64,000 nucleotides of DNA from the NCBI GenBank assembly GCA_946800325.1, contig OX326961.1:2892655-2956654 (forward strand), in the 5' to 3' direction. The translations under genes and the position numbers were made by a program. The stretch comes from Luzula sylvatica (taxonomy: Eukaryota; Streptophyta; Magnoliopsida; Poales; Juncaceae). Position 1 is the stretch's first letter; every line of letters starts with the position of its first letter. This document shows, in pieces, positions 61,791-64,000 of the stretch. A model generated the notes under the pieces. The model saw nothing but the letters and a program-made list of their open reading frames with translations. It did no database searches and had not been told where the DNA came from.

Positions 61791-61834
61791 CACAACTTCC
61801 GCACAATTGCACGGTGGAAAAAAACTAGTTACAA
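61791..61834 (+). mobile_element. Decayed Helitron 3' terminus
   Basis: CCGCACAATTGCACGG, about 10 bases, then CTAG and T. The hairpin equals that of the Helitron at 30238-31893 except that both central CpG sites have become CpA. A 20-bp-stem hairpin upstream at about 61228-61271 is also shared with that Helitron. The 5' end was not found. Confidence 0.6.
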
Positions 61835-62267
61835 GAAAAGTTAAAATATATGAAATATTATTTTACATAGCATAAATCTAATTTCTAAATAAAAAAACAC
61901 ATGTCAAAATCACTAGAAAAGTTAAAATATATGAAATATAAAGAATAAAAAGTGACGTCCAATCCCATCATTTTTGTCTCATTTCCCAGTAACTTGCTTC
62001 AACTCATCTTCTTCCCTCTTCATTCGTGCCATTAAAAAAATCTCAAAAACTCATCTTCAAAACTCGGCTCCATGATCTTTTCTTCCATGATCTTAACTCG
62101 GACACCATATATGCTACACGGACCATTTCTTTTGCAACAAAAAAAAGGGATTCGGCAACTCGGCTCGGGACTGGCCGAGTACGAGTTGACTCGACCGATA
62201 TTAAGAATCATGAGAAAGAGAAATAATATAATTGATATTTCACTAAATAGAAAATTATTTACCAAAT
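61835..62267. other. Intergenic DNA with a hAT-like end fragment
   Basis: Bases about 62118-62215 carry 'actcggctcgggactggccgagt' style sequence and 'ccgatattaagaat', resembling one end of the element at 32060-32964. No gene. Confidence 0.4.
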
Positions 62268-63283
62268 TTTCTTGAGTGTTTTTTATATTTATTGGGTACA
62301 CCCAAATTGTACCCAATAATACACAAAATTAATATTTTTTTAATAAAATTAATTATATATTTTAAAAAAATATTTATTAAAAAAAATATTCATCAAATGA
62401 CAATAAATATCTTTGTAATAAATAATTTTAAATAAATAATATTAAAATAATGTTAAATATATCTTGATTAAAATCAACTGAACGATGCAAAAACCGAACG
62501 AATGAAATGACATAAAATCAACTGAACGACACGAAAACCGAACAAACAATCCAACGACTCGAAAACGTAATAACAATTTATTAAAATATATCTTGATTTT
62601 CTTAATATTCATTAAAAATTATTTAAATATATAATTAATTTTCTTAAAAAAAAAATATATTAATTGTGTGTATTATTGGATACAATTTGGGTGTACCAAT
62701 AAATAACATTTGGGTGAACTGAAAATTCGGAGTCTCAGAGTCCGAATTTTCTTGAGTGTTTTTTTATATTTATTGGGTATGCCCAAATTGTACCCAATAA
62801 TACACACAATTAATATTTTTTTTAATAAAATTAATTATAGATTTAAAAAATATATTTATTAAAAAAAATTTCATCGAATGACAATAAATATATTTTTAAT
62901 AAATATTTGTAATGAATAATATTAAAATTATGTTAAATATATCATGATTAAAATCAAATGAACGATACGAAAACCGAACTGGAAATCCAACTACTCGAAA
63001 ACGTAATAAAAATTTATTAAAATATATCTTCATTTTATTATTATTCATTAAAAATTATTTAAATATATAATTAATTTTATTAAAAAAAATATTAATTGTG
63101 TGTATTATTTGGTACAATTTGGGTGTACCCAAAAAATACAATTTGGGTGAACCTAAAATTCGGACCGAGAGTCCGAATTTTCTTGAGTGATTTTTATATT
63201 TATTGGGTACACCCAAATTGTACCCAATAGTACACATAATTCATATTTTTAATAAAATTAATTATATATTTCTTGAGTCCGAA
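62268..63283. repeat. Tandem array of foldback MITE units
   Basis: 'ttttcttgagtg' followed by 'tatttattgggtacaccc' recurs at 62268, 62748 and 63178, with a stub at 63283. Each full unit holds long inverted arms (GGGTACACCCAAATTG ... CAATTTGGGTGTACC) around an AT-rich centre with 'gaacgataCgaaaaccgaac' repeats. It looks like a MITE that has become a small tandem array. Confidence 0.7.
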
Positions 63284-63456
63284 TTTTCTTGAGTGATTTT
63301 TATATAATTCATATTTCTTTGAAGTTTAATGAATTTGACCGGGAGGGGCCTCCCCCCTCCCCCATTTTTCAAAAATATAATATATTTACTGTACTAAAAG
63401 TTTGACCTATATGTAATTGTATGTGCCCTCCCCCCAGATTCATCACTGGTGTCTAC

Positions 63457-63955
63457 GATCTTTAAATATTAAAGAGTGACAGTTGTGCAATTGGTATTTT
63501 CTGTTGCATCTGGCGGTGACCACCCGAATTCGAATCTGACCTCCGACATTATTTTTTTTTCCAAAATAAAAAGTGTCTGCAATCTTTAAATATTAAAGAG
63601 CCAGAGTTAATTCACGTAGCGCCAAGGGCATAATTGGTATTTTCTGTTGCGTCTGGTGGTAACCACCCGACTACGAATCCAGCCTCCAACATGTTTATCC
63701 TATTTCCAAAAACTTATACGGTGTTTTTAATGTTAATATAAAAGAATCAGAGAATATTTACATAGTTCATGTAGAGCCGTTGGTAACGATTGTTGTGTTT
63801 GGCAGTGATCCCACGTGTTCGAAACCGGCCAATCACATTTTTGTTTAACAAAAAACAATTCTCTTTATTTTGATAAAACATAATTCATGTTTAACTCATA
63901 AAAATACAAAGAAATATTATTTTCACTCCAAAATGAAAAATATAACGTTTGCATT
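63457..63955 (+). repeat. Compound tRNA-like SINE, copy 2
   Basis: Same family and orientation as 7590-7945, but with three tRNA-like heads (about 63470-63545, 63590-63690 and 63765-63835) before the common AT tail. The third head has a better box B (GTGTTCGAAACC). The extra head looks like a duplication of the first. Confidence 0.55.
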
Positions 63956-64000
63956 AATATTAATTTTTTATTTATTTCAGTTATTAATATATCCGATTAA

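Overview
This window is nuclear DNA of a flowering plant, probably a eudicot, although the sequence does not fix the genus. The evidence is two intron-containing genes of the plant-specific pollen Ole e 1-like family, Ty1/copia retrotransposons primed by initiator tRNA-Met, Helitron ends of the plant type (hairpin then CTAG/T), a CACTA end, tRNA-derived SINEs, a TTTAGGG interstitial telomere tract and very AT-rich intergenic DNA. Most of the 64 kb is transposon-derived and gene density is very low.

Layout. 1-12.7 kb: AT-rich DNA with one MULE-like MITE (1143-1356), a secreted Ole e 1-like gene on the minus strand (2887-3959, two exons), a compound tRNA-like SINE (7590-7945) and a Helitron 3' end (11951-11977). 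12.75-17.45 kb: a complete 4.7-kb copia element on the minus strand (375-bp LTRs, GCGAT target duplication) that is broken at two places in pol. 19.3-22.3 kb: a 2,990-bp non-coding LTR element with nearly identical 646-bp LTRs, inserted exactly at the stop codon of the second Ole e 1-like gene (22305-23450, minus). 24-36 kb: AT-rich DNA with two SINEs, a segmental duplication, an intact-ended 1,656-bp Helitron (30238-31893), a hAT-like remnant and a frameshifted minus-strand gene relic with a zinc knuckle (34.7-36.1 kb).

36.25-53.19 kb is a compound of two related copia elements. The outer, highly degraded copy has LTRs at 36253-37321 and 52134-53187. The inner, younger copy has LTRs at 38926-39934 and 48179-49050, both truncated where they meet the outer copy. 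Inside the inner pol sits a 1,530-bp solo LTR (43916-45445, CGAGG target duplication). The untranslated leaders of both copies hold arrays of paired, dyad-symmetric 16-mers at about 21-bp pitch. The motif sequence has diverged between the copies but its architecture has not; this is the most unusual structure in the window.

53.2-64 kb: relics and repeats only. There is a CACTA terminal fragment (56128-56282), a triplicated ~545-bp unit (57045-58690), foldback MITEs, gene-like fragments with a 48-bp minisatellite and telomeric tract ahead of a decayed Helitron 3' end (to 61828), a tandem MITE array (62.27-63.28 kb) and a second copy of the compound SINE.

Only the two Ole e 1-like genes look functional as host genes. 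They share signal peptide, cysteine framework, a phase-1 intron at the same glycine, and TATA box spacing, which suggests an old local duplication since separated by transposon insertion.
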